A stretch of DNA of 64,000 nucleotides from Legionella lansingensis (lineage in GTDB: Bacteria > Pseudomonadota > Gammaproteobacteria > Legionellales > Legionellaceae): assembly GCF_900187355.1 (NCBI RefSeq), contig NZ_LT906451.1:1609001-1673000 (forward strand), given 5' to 3'. Of this stretch, positions 35,413 through 45,105 are shown one piece after another; position 1 is the stretch's first letter, and each line of letters opens with the position of its first letter. The notes under the pieces are model-generated. The model was not told where the DNA came from and made no database searches. It saw nothing but the letters and a program-made list of their open reading frames with translations. The position numbers were made by a program, and so were the translations under genes.

Positions 35413-36918
35413 TTAAGCTGGAACAGAAGCAGGTCCATTCGCTTGGTTCGATTGTTTATTATTTATCCAAGAACGTAATCTTGGAGCTAATAAAAAGAGT
35501 AATACCGAAGCAGCGATTGCGAACAAACCCAAGTCTAAAAAAACACTACTATAACCGCTATTCGTCACAAGGGGTAGACTACTCTCTTTCCCAGCCGTCA
35601 TCCAATTAGAGCTGTAACTGGATAAGGTGGCTCCGACTCCGGTCGCCAACATCCACATGCCCATCATAATTCCTTGGAGAGAACCAGGCACTAAAGCTCC
35701 AACCATAGCATAGCCAATGGGAGAAATCAGTAACTCACCTATACTTTGCAAAATGAAACAGAGAACGACCCAGCCGGGAGCAACCAAACCTGCTGCATTG
35801 GCGTTACCAATACCAATTGGTAGAATTGCAAAGGCTAAACCAATAAACAATAGGGCAAAGGCGAATTGCGTGGGTATATTCACTTGAATTCCTCTTGAGC
35901 GCATGTGGTTAAGCAAAAAGCTCAAAGAAGGCCCACCAATGACAATGCATAGGGTGTTGATGTTTTGAAACCATTGTGGAGGTATCGTTAAAATAGACCA
36001 ATGGCGTTGAACGTTATTTTCAATAAAATGTGTTAATCCCATAGGCCCGATTTGATACAACATCCAAAACACCGTGCTTACCAGCATCAATACCACAAAA
36101 GCGAGCATTTTTTCACGCGCATCTCGCGATGGTTGCTGTAAAGCCAGGCAGACTGCTATAGCTAATACAACAACCCCTGTCACTATAATGAGTTTATTAG
36201 CCCAATCTGCAAAATGAATTAGCGAGCTTAAGAAAAATGGAAGCACAAGAACCATTGTGACACCGCCTAACGATGCCCATCTTTTATGAGATGGAGAAAG
36301 AGCGCTATAGGTCGTTTTTCTGTCCTCTAAACTGTGCCAGAAGTACAAGCAGATAAACATGGCGATCAAATTGCCTAAACTGCTTAACAAAAACAATCGG
36401 GAATAATTTTGTGATAATTGAAAATAACCACTTAAAGTAAAACCAATAAAAAAGCCGATATTCATGCCAGCATAATTCCATAAAAATGCTGTCTCTCGGC
36501 GATTATCTTTCGGTGTAAAACGCTGAGTGAGCATGCAATTAATACACGTTACATTCAACCCACAACCTGTTAAAAAGAAACCCAGACCATAATAAAGATA
36601 GTTTGTGTTCTCCAAAGCCAACAAAACACACCCTATGATTTGCGCCAACATACCAAAACAAAAGAGAGCTCTATTTGATAAAAATCGACCTCCGCAATAA
36701 CCACCTAGTAAGTGCAAGGCAAAATTAGAAGCAACAAAGATCCCGATGATACTGTTTGCTAAAGATGGAGATATTGCCAATTGCTTAGTCATGTATAAGA
36801 CCAACGTAGAATAAAGCACGCTAAAGCTTAAAGTCGAAAAAATCTGGATGAAGAATAGAGCCACAATACCCTGCGGCAATTCATTCCAAACTGCTTTTTT
36901 GCTATCAACTATAGACAT
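35413..36918 (-). CDS. Proton-dependent oligopeptide transporter (POT/PTR family)
   Basis: A 12-plus-segment major-facilitator symporter for di- and tripeptides, 501 residues from the ATG at 36918 (MSIVDSKKAVWNELPQGIV). That start is supported by AAAGGA 9 nt upstream; the longer frame to 36966 adds an unlikely leader. Family signs are FFIQIFSTLSFSVLYSTLVLYM, FFLTGCGLNVTCINCMLTQRF and NYAGMNIGFFIGFTLSGYFQ, plus ELLISPIGYAMVGALVPGSLQGIMMG near the end. The ExxERFxYY motif of classical POTs is not kept, so peptide specificity is inference. Amino acids are a main carbon source for Legionella, which fits. Confidence 0.85.
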   Translation of the reverse strand: MSIVDSKKAVWNELPQGIVALFFIQIFSTLSFSVLYSTLVLYMTKQLAISPSLANSIIGIFVASNFALHLLGGYCGGRFLSNRALFCFGMLAQIIGCVLLALENTNYLYYGLGFFLTGCGLNVTCINCMLTQRFTPKDNRRETAFLWNYAGMNIGFFIGFTLSGYFQLSQNYSRLFLLSSLGNLIAMFICLYFWHSLEDRKTTYSALSPSHKRWASLGGVTMVLVLPFFLSSLIHFADWANKLIIVTGVVVLAIAVCLALQQPSRDAREKMLAFVVLMLVSTVFWMLYQIGPMGLTHFIENNVQRHWSILTIPPQWFQNINTLCIVIGGPSLSFLLNHMRSRGIQVNIPTQFAFALLFIGLAFAILPIGIGNANAAGLVAPGWVVLCFILQSIGELLISPIGYAMVGALVPGSLQGIMMGMWMLATGVGATLSSYSSNWMTAGKESSLPLVTNSGYSSVFLDLGLFAIAASVLLFLLAPRLRSWINNKQSNQANGPASVPA

Positions 36919-37126
36919 TAAATGCCATCCTTTGTTAGCCCGATTTCTTCCGAATATGACATGCAATTTTTTAACTGTCTACGGTCATTTTATAGAAATT
37001 CCTGTAATATATAATCTTCTTACAAAAACCTTCAATTTCTTTACAATGCAGGCACTTTCTTTACACATTTTTTCATTTTTGTGATTTGCGCTCTATAGTA
37101 AACAATTAGATGAAACAGAGGTTAGT

Positions 37127-39208
37127 ATGCATAAAAAATTATATTTAACTGGAATTGAAAAACGACCTGGAAAGTCTTTTGTTTCTCTAGGATTTGTTTC
37201 AGCGCTCAAGGAACAGCAAAATTCTTTAAGATGCTTCAAACTCTTCTCCGAATCGGATCAATCACAAGCATCTTTGCTTGAAAAGATTACCGAGCAAACC
37301 TTAACGCCAATAATGGATGTCAGTAAAGCCATTTCCTTGATGCGTACCGAGCCTACTGATCTAGTCTCTGTAGCTCTTGAAGCCACACAAAGCAGTAAGG
37401 AGTATCCCCTCACCTATTTAGAAGGTACTGATTTTAAAAGTGACAACGATGTTTTTGAATTTCAATTCAATTTAATGCTCGCTTATCAACTCAATTGCGA
37501 TGTGGTTCTCGTCGTGTCCTCGAAAGATAGAACGTTAGAGCATACTCTTTCTCTATTAAATAATGCCTTGGAGATTAGTAAAAAACATCATGCCCGCGTT
37601 GTTGGTATCATCGTTAATCGTGTTCCAGCTTTACAGGAAAGTGAGGCTTTGGATTTATTCCGCAAACATTTTCCTTTTTTACCCTTGATTGCCGTGTTGC
37701 CTGAATTTGAAGACTTGGCAAATCCCTCCGTGCGTGAGGTAGCCATGAAATTAGAGGCTCGGGTTATTTGTGGTGAAGAGGAATTGCATCGCCCTGTTCG
37801 ACTGTTCACCGTTGCAGCTAAAACAATAAGTAATTTCTTGGAATCACGATTGGATAGGAATGGGATGCTCATTATTACCCCTGATGACAGAATTGATATC
37901 TTGCTGGGCTCCTTATTAGCCGACCAATCAGCGCATTACCCGAAAATCGCTGGCATCGTCTTGACTGGCGGAGAAATGCCGGGATCTATCATCCGGGAAA
38001 TTCTCACAGGTCTCGAACATCCTTTTCCAGTTTTGCTCACCAAGCATAAAACCTACGAGACAGCCACTGCTCTTTTCTCAGCTAAATTTAGCTTAAATAA
38101 AGCAGATCCTGCCAAAATCAATAGAGCCATTGATGCAATGCGTGCTTATCTTGCTCAATCGCTGCTTAAATGGCTTAGCGATAAATCGCAACAACCAAGA
38201 CTGAGTCCAGCTGTCTTTTTACATGAACTAAGCAGTAAAGCAAAGCAAATGAAGCAACATATTGTGCTCCCTGAGGGCAACGATCCGCGAATATTAATTG
38301 CAGCAGATCACTTGTTAAAGCGTGGGATAGCGGACATTACTCTGCTCGGGAAAAAAGAGAAAATCTCTATTCTGGCGAAGCGTCTCGATTTGGATTTGCC
38401 AGGTGTTAACATCATTGATATAGAGAAATCCAATCAGCGTAAGCGATACGCGAAGAAATATTATGAAATTAGACGACATAAAAATGTCAACCTTCCAATT
38501 GCCATGGAACGAATGGCAGATTTAAATTATTTCGGGGCTATGATGGTTTATTGCGGTGATGCAGACGGAATGGTTTCTGGCGCTGCGCATACAACAGCTG
38601 ACACTGTACGTCCTGCATTAGAAATTATAAAAACAAAGCCAAACATCAATAGAGTATCTTCTGTTTTTATCATGTGTTTGCCGTCACGTGTGGTTATATA
38701 TGGTGACTGCGCTATTAATCCAGAACCAGATAGTCAACTGCTTGCTGAAATTGCAACCCAAGCAGCTCAAATTGCCCAAAAACTAGGTATTGTCCCAAAA
38801 GTCGCTTTGTTATCTTATTCATCGGGTGCTTCGGGTAAAGGCGAAAGTGTTGAGAAGGTAGCAAAGGCGCTAGACATCGTAAAAATACTACAACCAGATT
38901 TGTTGGTTGAGGGTCCTATCCAATATGATGCCGCTGTTGACCCAGAAGTAGCTGCAAAAAAACTACCTCATTCAAAGTTACGTGGTGATGCCAATGTGCT
39001 TATCTTTCCTGATTTGAACACAGGTAATAACACTTACAAGGCAGTACAAAGGGAAAGTGGCGCACTCGCAATTGGTCCAGTTTTGCTGGGCTTGAACAAA
39101 CCGGTGAATGATTTAAGTCGAGGTTGTACCCCGCAAGATATCATTAACACCATTCTCGTAACCGCAATACAGGCCCAAGGAGATAGTAATGAATGTTTTA
39201 ACGCTTAA
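37127..39208 (+). CDS. pta: Phosphate acetyltransferase Pta (long form)
   Basis: Interconverts acetyl-CoA and acetyl phosphate. The 693-residue long form has an N-terminal P-loop-like domain (about 1-210; the motif reads GIEKRPGKSFVSLG), a DRTGG domain (about 215-330, LIITPDDRIDILLGSLLA) and the catalytic PTA domain (about 365-690: HIVLPEGNDPRILIAADHLL, MVSGAAHTTADTVRPALEII, VALLSYSSGASGKGES, FPDLNTGNNTYKAVQR). An AGAGG ribosome site lies 7 nt before the ATG. Its last 20 bp overlap ackA, so both are made together for acetate overflow or uptake. Confidence 0.95.
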   Translation: MHKKLYLTGIEKRPGKSFVSLGFVSALKEQQNSLRCFKLFSESDQSQASLLEKITEQTLTPIMDVSKAISLMRTEPTDLVSVALEATQSSKEYPLTYLEGTDFKSDNDVFEFQFNLMLAYQLNCDVVLVVSSKDRTLEHTLSLLNNALEISKKHHARVVGIIVNRVPALQESEALDLFRKHFPFLPLIAVLPEFEDLANPSVREVAMKLEARVICGEEELHRPVRLFTVAAKTISNFLESRLDRNGMLIITPDDRIDILLGSLLADQSAHYPKIAGIVLTGGEMPGSIIREILTGLEHPFPVLLTKHKTYETATALFSAKFSLNKADPAKINRAIDAMRAYLAQSLLKWLSDKSQQPRLSPAVFLHELSSKAKQMKQHIVLPEGNDPRILIAADHLLKRGIADITLLGKKEKISILAKRLDLDLPGVNIIDIEKSNQRKRYAKKYYEIRRHKNVNLPIAMERMADLNYFGAMMVYCGDADGMVSGAAHTTADTVRPALEIIKTKPNINRVSSVFIMCLPSRVVIYGDCAINPEPDSQLLAEIATQAAQIAQKLGIVPKVALLSYSSGASGKGESVEKVAKALDIVKILQPDLLVEGPIQYDAAVDPEVAAKKLPHSKLRGDANVLIFPDLNTGNNTYKAVQRESGALAIGPVLLGLNKPVNDLSRGCTPQDIINTILVTAIQAQGDSNECFNA

Positions 39209-40376
39209 TGCCGGAAGCTCCTCAATCAAATACAAGGCATTCAAAGTCGATAATCAACAAACCTTGGTTTTAGTTGCAGGCTTAATCGAAGGTATTGGGG
39301 AAGCAACAGGTCAATGGCACCATCAAGGTAGCAAAGGAGTAAAAGAAAGTGACTCGTGTAAATTTAACGATCACGGGGAAGCTTTTGCGAGCTTAGCGGA
39401 AAAATTAAAGGCGGATCTTGTCAAATATCCCATTCAAGGCGTAGGTCACCGAGTTGTTCATGGAGGTGATGAATACTATTTACCTACCATCGTCACTTCT
39501 GAAGTTCTACAAAGCATACGAAAATTATCGCAACTTGCTCCGATTCACAATCCCATTAATGCCTTAGGCATTCAGTTCGCCCAAGAGCATTTTCCCCACG
39601 CGCTGCATATTGCTGTGTTTGATAGTGGCTTTCATCACAGTATCCCTTCCCATGTGCATCAATATGCTATCAAGGCTGATGTGGCTCATAAATATCAAAT
39701 CAAACGCTACGGATTCCATGGAATCAATCATGAATATGTTGCCCGCCATGCAGCTACCTACCTCAATAAACCTTTGGAAAAGTCCAACTTCATTAGTCTT
39801 CATTTGGGTAACGGTGCCAGTGCCTGCCTCATCAAGCAAGGACAATCTTTCGATACCACTATGGGAATGACCCCCTTGGCCGGATTGATTATGGGCACTC
39901 GTTGCGGTGACATTGATCCTGCTATTCCTCTGTATTTGCAATACCAAGGTCTAACAACACAAGAGGTAGATACCCTTCTAAATAAAGAAAGTGGACTCAA
40001 AGGCATTGCTGATGAAAATGATATGCGTCGATTGGTTGAACGTGCATTAGCTGATGATAAATCAGCTCAACTGGCGATCGATATGTATGTCTATTCTCTG
40101 CAGAAAGTCATCGGTGCCTACAGTAGTCAAATCGCTAACTTAGACGCACTCATTTTTACCGGAGGAATAGGGGAAAATGCTTCTTTAATTCGAGAAAAAG
40201 TTGTCGCACCCCTTCGGCATTTGGATTTTATCCTGGATGACTATCAGAATCAGCAACAAGGGAATGAAAGTTGTCGGGATATTTCAGCAAGCGGCAAGCG
40301 GATTTTGGTCATTCGTGGAGATGAAGAAGTGTTGATTGCTCAAAAGGTCGAACAGATCGTTGTGAACCTTTTTTAG
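39189..40376 (+). CDS. ackA: Acetate kinase AckA
   Basis: Makes ATP from acetyl phosphate, or the reverse. The 395 residues start with NVLTLNAGSSSIKYKAF (phosphate-1 motif), carry VGHRVVHGGDEY, AVFDSGFHHSIPSHVHQYAI, RYGFHGINHEYVA, SLHLGNGASACLIKQG with the catalytic Asn/His/Arg neighbourhood, and DALIFTGGIGENASLIREKV. Ribosome site CAAGGAGAT lies inside pta. Downstream, an 86-bp gap leads to the VOC gene. Confidence 0.96.
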   Translation: MNVLTLNAGSSSIKYKAFKVDNQQTLVLVAGLIEGIGEATGQWHHQGSKGVKESDSCKFNDHGEAFASLAEKLKADLVKYPIQGVGHRVVHGGDEYYLPTIVTSEVLQSIRKLSQLAPIHNPINALGIQFAQEHFPHALHIAVFDSGFHHSIPSHVHQYAIKADVAHKYQIKRYGFHGINHEYVARHAATYLNKPLEKSNFISLHLGNGASACLIKQGQSFDTTMGMTPLAGLIMGTRCGDIDPAIPLYLQYQGLTTQEVDTLLNKESGLKGIADENDMRRLVERALADDKSAQLAIDMYVYSLQKVIGAYSSQIANLDALIFTGGIGENASLIREKVVAPLRHLDFILDDYQNQQQGNESCRDISASGKRILVIRGDEEVLIAQKVEQIVVNLF

Positions 40377-40462
40377 CTATCGCATCTCGTAGGAGTTGCA
40401 CTCTAGCAAACGATTGTTCACAATGAGAATCTTATGTATCTGATAAAAGATCTCAAGGAGAA

Positions 40463-40888
40463 ATGATGAACCCAATTACGCCCTATTTGTTTTTCAATGG
40501 AAACTGTCGCGAAGCTATGAATTTTTACAAAGACTGCTTTGGTGGGGAATTGGAACTGACGACCTACGCTGATGCTCCAGAAGGCAATATCTGTCCTGGC
40601 AGCGATATTGAATCAGCCAGAGATAAAATCATGCACAGTATGTTAACTGTAGGAAACTTTTCAATCATGGCATCGGATAATCCCATGGGCACACCAGAGG
40701 TTGGAGATAATGTGTCTTTAAGCATCCAATGCGAAAGCATCCCGGAAACGCAAGAATTATTCGAGGCGCTAAGTAAGGGGGGCAAAATCACGATGCCACT
40801 TGCCGACACCTTCTGGGACGCGTATTTCGGGATGTTGATCGATAAATATGGTTTTCATTGGATGCTGAACTGCCCATTGAAAAAGTAG
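40463..40888 (+). CDS. VOC-superfamily protein (PhnB-like)
   Basis: A 141-residue glyoxalase/dioxygenase-fold protein of the PhnB-like group: PYLFFNGNCREAMNFYKDCFGGEL at the start and DTFWDAYFGMLIDKYGFHWMLN at the end, the usual repeated beta-alpha-beta units. Metal ligands are not obvious, as common in PhnB-like proteins, so enzymatic activity is uncertain. A strong ribosome site (AAGGAGAA) precedes the double ATG. A hairpin follows 7 nt after the stop. Confidence 0.82.
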   Translation: MMNPITPYLFFNGNCREAMNFYKDCFGGELELTTYADAPEGNICPGSDIESARDKIMHSMLTVGNFSIMASDNPMGTPEVGDNVSLSIQCESIPETQELFEALSKGGKITMPLADTFWDAYFGMLIDKYGFHWMLNCPLKK

Positions 40889-40894
40889 AGACCT

Positions 40895-40931
40895 CATGAA
40901 GTTGTTGCAGAGATTCTTCAACAACTTCATG
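40895..40931 (+). terminator. Hairpin after the VOC gene
   Basis: CATGAAGTTGTTG and CAACAACTTCATG form a perfect 13-bp stem with an 11-nt loop, 6 nt after the stop. No T run follows, so it could be a terminator, an mRNA-stabilising hairpin or both. Confidence 0.55.
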
Positions 40932-41037
40932 GAATATCAATTCATACCGTAATATACCCATCTATTACTGTCTGCGTGCATCTCCTACAACATCTAGCTC
41001 AACAAATCCGAAAACGCTTCTATTGATAGATTTTTTC

Positions 41038-41853
41038 TCAAGAGGGTTCAACAAGAGCTATGGTAATGACCATATGGTCGTCGTAAGGAACTGAGAAGTT
41101 TTTATGAATGAGTAACTTACAAATCCTACAAAGCAACTGATGAGCTAGAAAAGGATGTACTAAGCCACTGATAAACCAGCCACCGTTAATAAAAAAATCA
41201 AATATCTCGTTTTCAGTCTTTAAGCTGATTGAAATTTTCTTTTGGGTGAATGCTTTGATTTTAAAACCATTATCTTCAACTATCTTCTGCAGATGATTTC
41301 CATCTAACGGGACGTACACTTTTTTTAATGTCTTTTTGATATGACTTGCAACAAGCTTGTTGAATGGGTTTGTTGACTTCTCAAGTTTTGACACCAACGA
41401 GCGCGCTTGGGGGAACGACTCCATCGTATTGGTCACAATAGAAACAACTCCCTGTTGAGAGATGAGTTTCTTGCATTCGGCAAGAATAGAGGGAAGAGGG
41501 ATATAGGCAGTAACAAAATGTGCAAGTATGAAATCAAAATCATGCTTTTCGATGATGGAAGCAGCCTCGTGAATATCTCCATGATAAGTACGGCATTTTA
41601 ATATTTTTTTTGCCTTCTCTAACATGCGTTCTGAGATATCCAAGCCATGTAACTGAGCTTGAGAATAATGCTGGGCATAAGGTAATAAATCCGTACCATC
41701 TCCCATGCCTAGCGCAAGAATCGATCTCATTGGTCCATCATAATTTGAGATTGCAAGTTCCAAAGCGGCTTGCTTGGCTAAATCAAGGACTTTTCCGCTG
41801 ACATCTTGGTTATAAGTCCTTGCTATCTTGTCATATAAGTTATCTATTTGCAT
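41038..41853 (-). CDS. Class I SAM-dependent methyltransferase, substrate unknown
   Basis: A 271-residue protein whose first 170 residues form a methyltransferase domain: DKIARTYNQDVSG, motif I ILALGMGDGTDLLPYA (about residue 44), acidic motif LHGLDISERMLEKA, and FDFILAHFVTAYIPLP. The C-terminal 100 residues (VASHIKKTLKKVYVPLDGNHLQKIVEDNGF...) are of no known type to me. It is similar to small-molecule methyltransferases of the ubiquinone/tocopherol kind. It is monocistronic, with no informative neighbours. Confidence 0.78.
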   Translation of the reverse strand: MQIDNLYDKIARTYNQDVSGKVLDLAKQAALELAISNYDGPMRSILALGMGDGTDLLPYAQHYSQAQLHGLDISERMLEKAKKILKCRTYHGDIHEAASIIEKHDFDFILAHFVTAYIPLPSILAECKKLISQQGVVSIVTNTMESFPQARSLVSKLEKSTNPFNKLVASHIKKTLKKVYVPLDGNHLQKIVEDNGFKIKAFTQKKISISLKTENEIFDFFINGGWFISGLVHPFLAHQLLCRICKLLIHKNFSVPYDDHMVITIALVEPS

Positions 41854-42012
41854 ATATTGTATGAATGTTAGTTTTTTTTAAATCATACAGACACTTATAT
41901 GGACCGTGCAAATACTTTTTTTGCAAACAATCAGCTTTTTTACCAAATGGCTCCGCGAAGGGAAGAAGTAGTACTCATCTCCTGGGCGAACATCTCATTT
42001 TATTTGGCACTG

Positions 42013-43074
42013 TTAAGATGGCAGAGCATGCTCATTCACTTCTGGGACAACATGCCTTTGCCGTAAAATACTGTAATTATTCTCAATAAATTCACGTTTA
42101 ATGGCTAACACCTGTTCATCCTTTAAACGTGCTCCAAACTGTCCAACAACTTCTGCTGCAGCCCTATTGGCAAGAATAGTAGCTAATTGGGGAGCATAGC
42201 CATGAGTGATTGCATACAGATAAGCACCAGCAAACATATCTCCCGCTCCAACAGTATCAATGGCTTTAATAGCAAACGTTGGAATGGAAAGAATTTCCCC
42301 ATCAATAGCAATCACAGCGCCCTCGCTACCACGAGTAACGACTAGATGATTCGCGGAGGGCTGTAATAAGGCAATGGCTGTTTCTAAATGATGCGTTTCT
42401 GTAAATAAAAGAGCTTCTTCCTCATTGCAAAACAAGAGATCGACATGCCCATCAATCACTGTGAGCAATTCATTTTTAAAATAACGCACCATATTGGCAT
42501 CTGATAATGTTAAGGCGACTTTGGTGCCAGTTCGTTTGGCATGCTTTCTAGCCGCCAATAAGGCATTTCTCGCCGTTGCAGAGGTAACCAGATAACCTTC
42601 CAGATACAGATACTCAGCAGCACTGATAGCCTGCATATCCAGAACGTCAGGACATAACGTTTCGGATATACCAAGATGTGTATTCATAGTGCGTTGGGCA
42701 TCATCAGTAACCAGAACCAGACATTGACCGGTTACGCCAGGAGATAGCGCATCTGGCTGCAAATTGCAATCAAGCCCTAAGGCATATAATTCTTTTAGGA
42801 ACAATTGACCTGCATCATCATTGGCTACTTTACAACTATAAAAACCGCGGCCACCAAACTGACTCAGTGCAATCAAGGTGTTGGCTGCAGAGCCCCCACA
42901 GCCACTATGACAGAAATTCCCTTCCAAAGCTTCTATAAGACATTTATGTCTTGCTTCATCCGTTAGTGTCATGACCCCCTTTTCGATATCCAGAGCTTGC
43001 AAAAGTGCTTCATCCACTTGCGCATCCCTATCCAATAAGGCGTTACCAATTCCATAGACATGATATTTTTTCAT
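42013..43074 (-). CDS. PfkB-family sugar kinase, adenosine kinase type
   Basis: A 353-residue ribokinase-fold kinase most like bacterial adenosine kinases: VYGIGNALLDRDAQVDE, GGSAANTLIALSQFGGRGFYSCKVANDDAGQ, LLFCNEEEALLFTE and the PfkB signature with the catalytic Asp in DTVGAGDMFAGAYLYAITHG (about residue 280). The start codon shares one base with the hemL stop (TAATG), so it is translationally coupled to hemL. The nucleoside or sugar substrate is not proven. No link to heme synthesis is evident. Confidence 0.82.
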   Translation of the reverse strand: MKKYHVYGIGNALLDRDAQVDEALLQALDIEKGVMTLTDEARHKCLIEALEGNFCHSGCGGSAANTLIALSQFGGRGFYSCKVANDDAGQLFLKELYALGLDCNLQPDALSPGVTGQCLVLVTDDAQRTMNTHLGISETLCPDVLDMQAISAAEYLYLEGYLVTSATARNALLAARKHAKRTGTKVALTLSDANMVRYFKNELLTVIDGHVDLLFCNEEEALLFTETHHLETAIALLQPSANHLVVTRGSEGAVIAIDGEILSIPTFAIKAIDTVGAGDMFAGAYLYAITHGYAPQLATILANRAAAEVVGQFGARLKDEQVLAIKREFIENNYSILRQRHVVPEVNEHALPS

Positions 43075-44372
43075 TATGCACTAACCTTTATTTTCGCTAA
43101 TACTGATTCAGCCGCTTCGAACGTTAAGCGCATTTCCTCATTCTGATGAGCACTTGACACAAATCCCGCTTCATACATTGAAGGAGCAAAATAGATTCCT
43201 TTCTCCAACATGCCATGGAAAAACTGCTTAAATAAAACCTCATCTGATGAAGCCACATCGCGATAGTCAAGCACCTGCTTTTTAGAATTAAAACAAAATC
43301 CAAACATACCACCTTGGGAGGCATAGCAGAATGGCATATTAAAAGACTCAGCTATTTCAGCTAACCCTTGAACCATAGCAGAAGTATACTTAGCAAGATT
43401 TTCAAAAAATCCAGGCCTCTCTATTTCGACAAGTGTAGCTAATCCAGCAGCCATTGCTAAAGGATTACCTGATAAAGTGCCAGCTTGATAAACCGTTCCT
43501 TCCGGCGCTAAATGGTTCATAATCGCAGCACTTCCACCCACAGCTCCAACGGGCATTCCCCCGCCAATGACTTTGCCAAGGGTTGTGAGGTCGGGTGTAA
43601 CATTAAATAGAGCCTGTGCTCCACCCAAAGCAACTCTGAATCCAGTCATCACTTCATCAAAAATAAGCAGAGCCTCATTCTCTGTGCATAATTGACGTAG
43701 TTCTTTGAGGAATTGCGGCCTGGGCATAACAAATCCCATGTTTCCAGCAATAGGTTCAAGAATGACAGCAGCGATATCGCCTCGATATCGTTCAAACAAC
43801 GCTGCAGTTTGCTCTAAGTTATTAAAATCCGCTGTTAGTGTATGCTCTGTAATACTCGCGGGAATGCCAGGTGTAGAGGGCAGCCCCAAAGTCAATAATC
43901 CTGAGCCTGCTTTGACCAATAAGCCATCATTGTGCCCATGGTAGCAACCATTAAATTTGATAATTTTGTTTTTCCCAGTAAAGCCACGCGCCAATCGTAT
44001 TGCAGTCATGGTTGCTTCTGTGCCTGAATTTACCATGCGAATTTTTTCAATAGCAGGCATTAAATGGGTTATCTTTTGAGCAAGTTTGACCTCAAGCTCT
44101 GTAGGTGCACCAAAGCTCATGCCATTATGTAGCACCTCGCTCACGGCGCTAATCACATTGGGGTGGCAATGCCCTAGAATCAATGGCCCCCAAGAACCCA
44201 CATAATCAATGTAGTGTTTATTATCAGCATCAATTAAATAAGCCCCTTTCCCTTGCTTAAAAAAGATAGGATCCCCACCTACTCCTTTAAAAGCCCGTAC
44301 AGGTGAATTAACTCCACCCGGGATCACTGCTTGTGCTTGAGCAAATAATTGCTGTGAGTACATCATGTTCAC
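43074..44372 (-). CDS. hemL: Glutamate-1-semialdehyde 2,1-aminomutase HemL
   Basis: The PLP enzyme that makes 5-aminolevulinate in the C5 heme pathway. The 432 residues show IPGGVNSPVRAFKGVGGDP near the start, NSGTEATMTAIRLARGFT, FNGCYHGHNDGLLVKAGSG, LLIFDEVMTGFRVALGGAQ and the PLP lysine in LTTLGKVIGGGMPVGAVGG (about residue 265). All known catalytic residues are present. hemJ, for a later step, is encoded 300 bp away on the same strand, with the rubredoxin in between on the other strand. Confidence 0.96.
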   Translation of the reverse strand: MNMMYSQQLFAQAQAVIPGGVNSPVRAFKGVGGDPIFFKQGKGAYLIDADNKHYIDYVGSWGPLILGHCHPNVISAVSEVLHNGMSFGAPTELEVKLAQKITHLMPAIEKIRMVNSGTEATMTAIRLARGFTGKNKIIKFNGCYHGHNDGLLVKAGSGLLTLGLPSTPGIPASITEHTLTADFNNLEQTAALFERYRGDIAAVILEPIAGNMGFVMPRPQFLKELRQLCTENEALLIFDEVMTGFRVALGGAQALFNVTPDLTTLGKVIGGGMPVGAVGGSAAIMNHLAPEGTVYQAGTLSGNPLAMAAGLATLVEIERPGFFENLAKYTSAMVQGLAEIAESFNMPFCYASQGGMFGFCFNSKKQVLDYRDVASSDEVLFKQFFHGMLEKGIYFAPSMYEAGFVSSAHQNEEMRLTFEAAESVLAKIKVSA

Positions 44373-44499
44373 TCCATTTGCAAAAATAGGCTCACATTTT
44401 ACAGGTTTTTCATAATATTGACAAAATCAAGCAACGCAGTCTTTACATTCTTGGAAGCAGTCGCTAAATTAGCCCCTTTTCAACATAGAGCAATACACT

Positions 44500-44676
44500 A
44501 TGCAAGAATATAAACGATATATTTGTGTCATTTGCGGCTTTATCTATGATGAAGCTGAGGGATGGCCAGAAGATGGCATAGAGCCAGGTACTCGTTGGGA
44601 AGATGTGCCAGAAAATTGGTTTTGTCCGGATTGTGGCGCTGGAAAAGAAGATTTTGAAATGGTTGAATTGGATTAA
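44500..44676 (+). CDS. Rubredoxin
   Basis: A 58-residue redox protein, too short for common ORF cut-offs. The iron-binding cysteines are in the classical pattern: C9 and C12 ([15 protein letters not shown]) and C42 and C45 ([14 protein letters not shown]), with the conserved aromatic [15 protein letters not shown] between them. Rubredoxins pass single electrons, for example to alkane or aromatic oxygenases or in oxidative-stress detoxification; the partner here is unknown. The stop codon overlaps that of hemJ on the opposite strand. Divergent from hemL with 127 bp between them. Confidence 0.93.
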   Translation: MQEYKRYICVICGFIYDEAEGWPEDGIEPGTRWEDVPENWFCPDCGAGKEDFEMVELD

Positions 44677-45104
44677 AAGGGTTTAGTTACCACTAACAAG
44701 ACAATAGCTATTAAGAATAAAGTCGGTAACTCATTAAAAATACGATAGAATCTCGAGCCTTTAGTATTCTTTTGTTGTGCAAAGCACTTTCTAAAATGCC
44801 CACAAAAGAGATGATAAACCCACAATAAAAGAACGAGCCCAAGTTTGGCATGCATCCATCCTGCTTTCAAATAATATTGCGGATTAAAAAGGATAAGCAG
44901 TAGTCCGAGAACAGTGGTTAGAATCGCAGCAGGCCAAGTAATCCCATAGTAAAGTCGACGCTCCATGACTTTGAAACGCTCGATGCTGATGCTATCGTTC
45001 GTCTCGGCATGATAAACAAAAAGACGTGGAAGATAAAAAAGGCCAGCAAACCAAGCAACCATTGCAATAATGTGGAAAGCTTTAATAGTGAGCATAACGA
45101 CCAC
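44673..45104 (-). CDS. hemJ: Protoporphyrinogen IX oxidase HemJ
   Basis: An integral-membrane enzyme of 143 residues that oxidises protoporphyrinogen IX in many Gram-negative bacteria. The HemJ/UPF0093 sequence is clear: [27 protein letters not shown], with the conserved His, then [42 protein letters not shown]. Four membrane segments are visible. The internal ATG at 45095 (MLTIKAFHI) is the more likely start. The gene lies 1 nt after terC on the same strand. Confidence 0.92.
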   Translation of the reverse strand: MVVMLTIKAFHIIAMVAWFAGLFYLPRLFVYHAETNDSISIERFKVMERRLYYGITWPAAILTTVLGLLLILFNPQYYLKAGWMHAKLGLVLLLWVYHLFCGHFRKCFAQQKNTKGSRFYRIFNELPTLFLIAIVLLVVTKPF

Positions 45105-45105
45105 C

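Noticed and set aside
39564-39947. Minus-strand open frame of 127 codons inside ackA
   Set aside because: It lies fully within highly conserved acetate kinase motifs and has no protein-like features.
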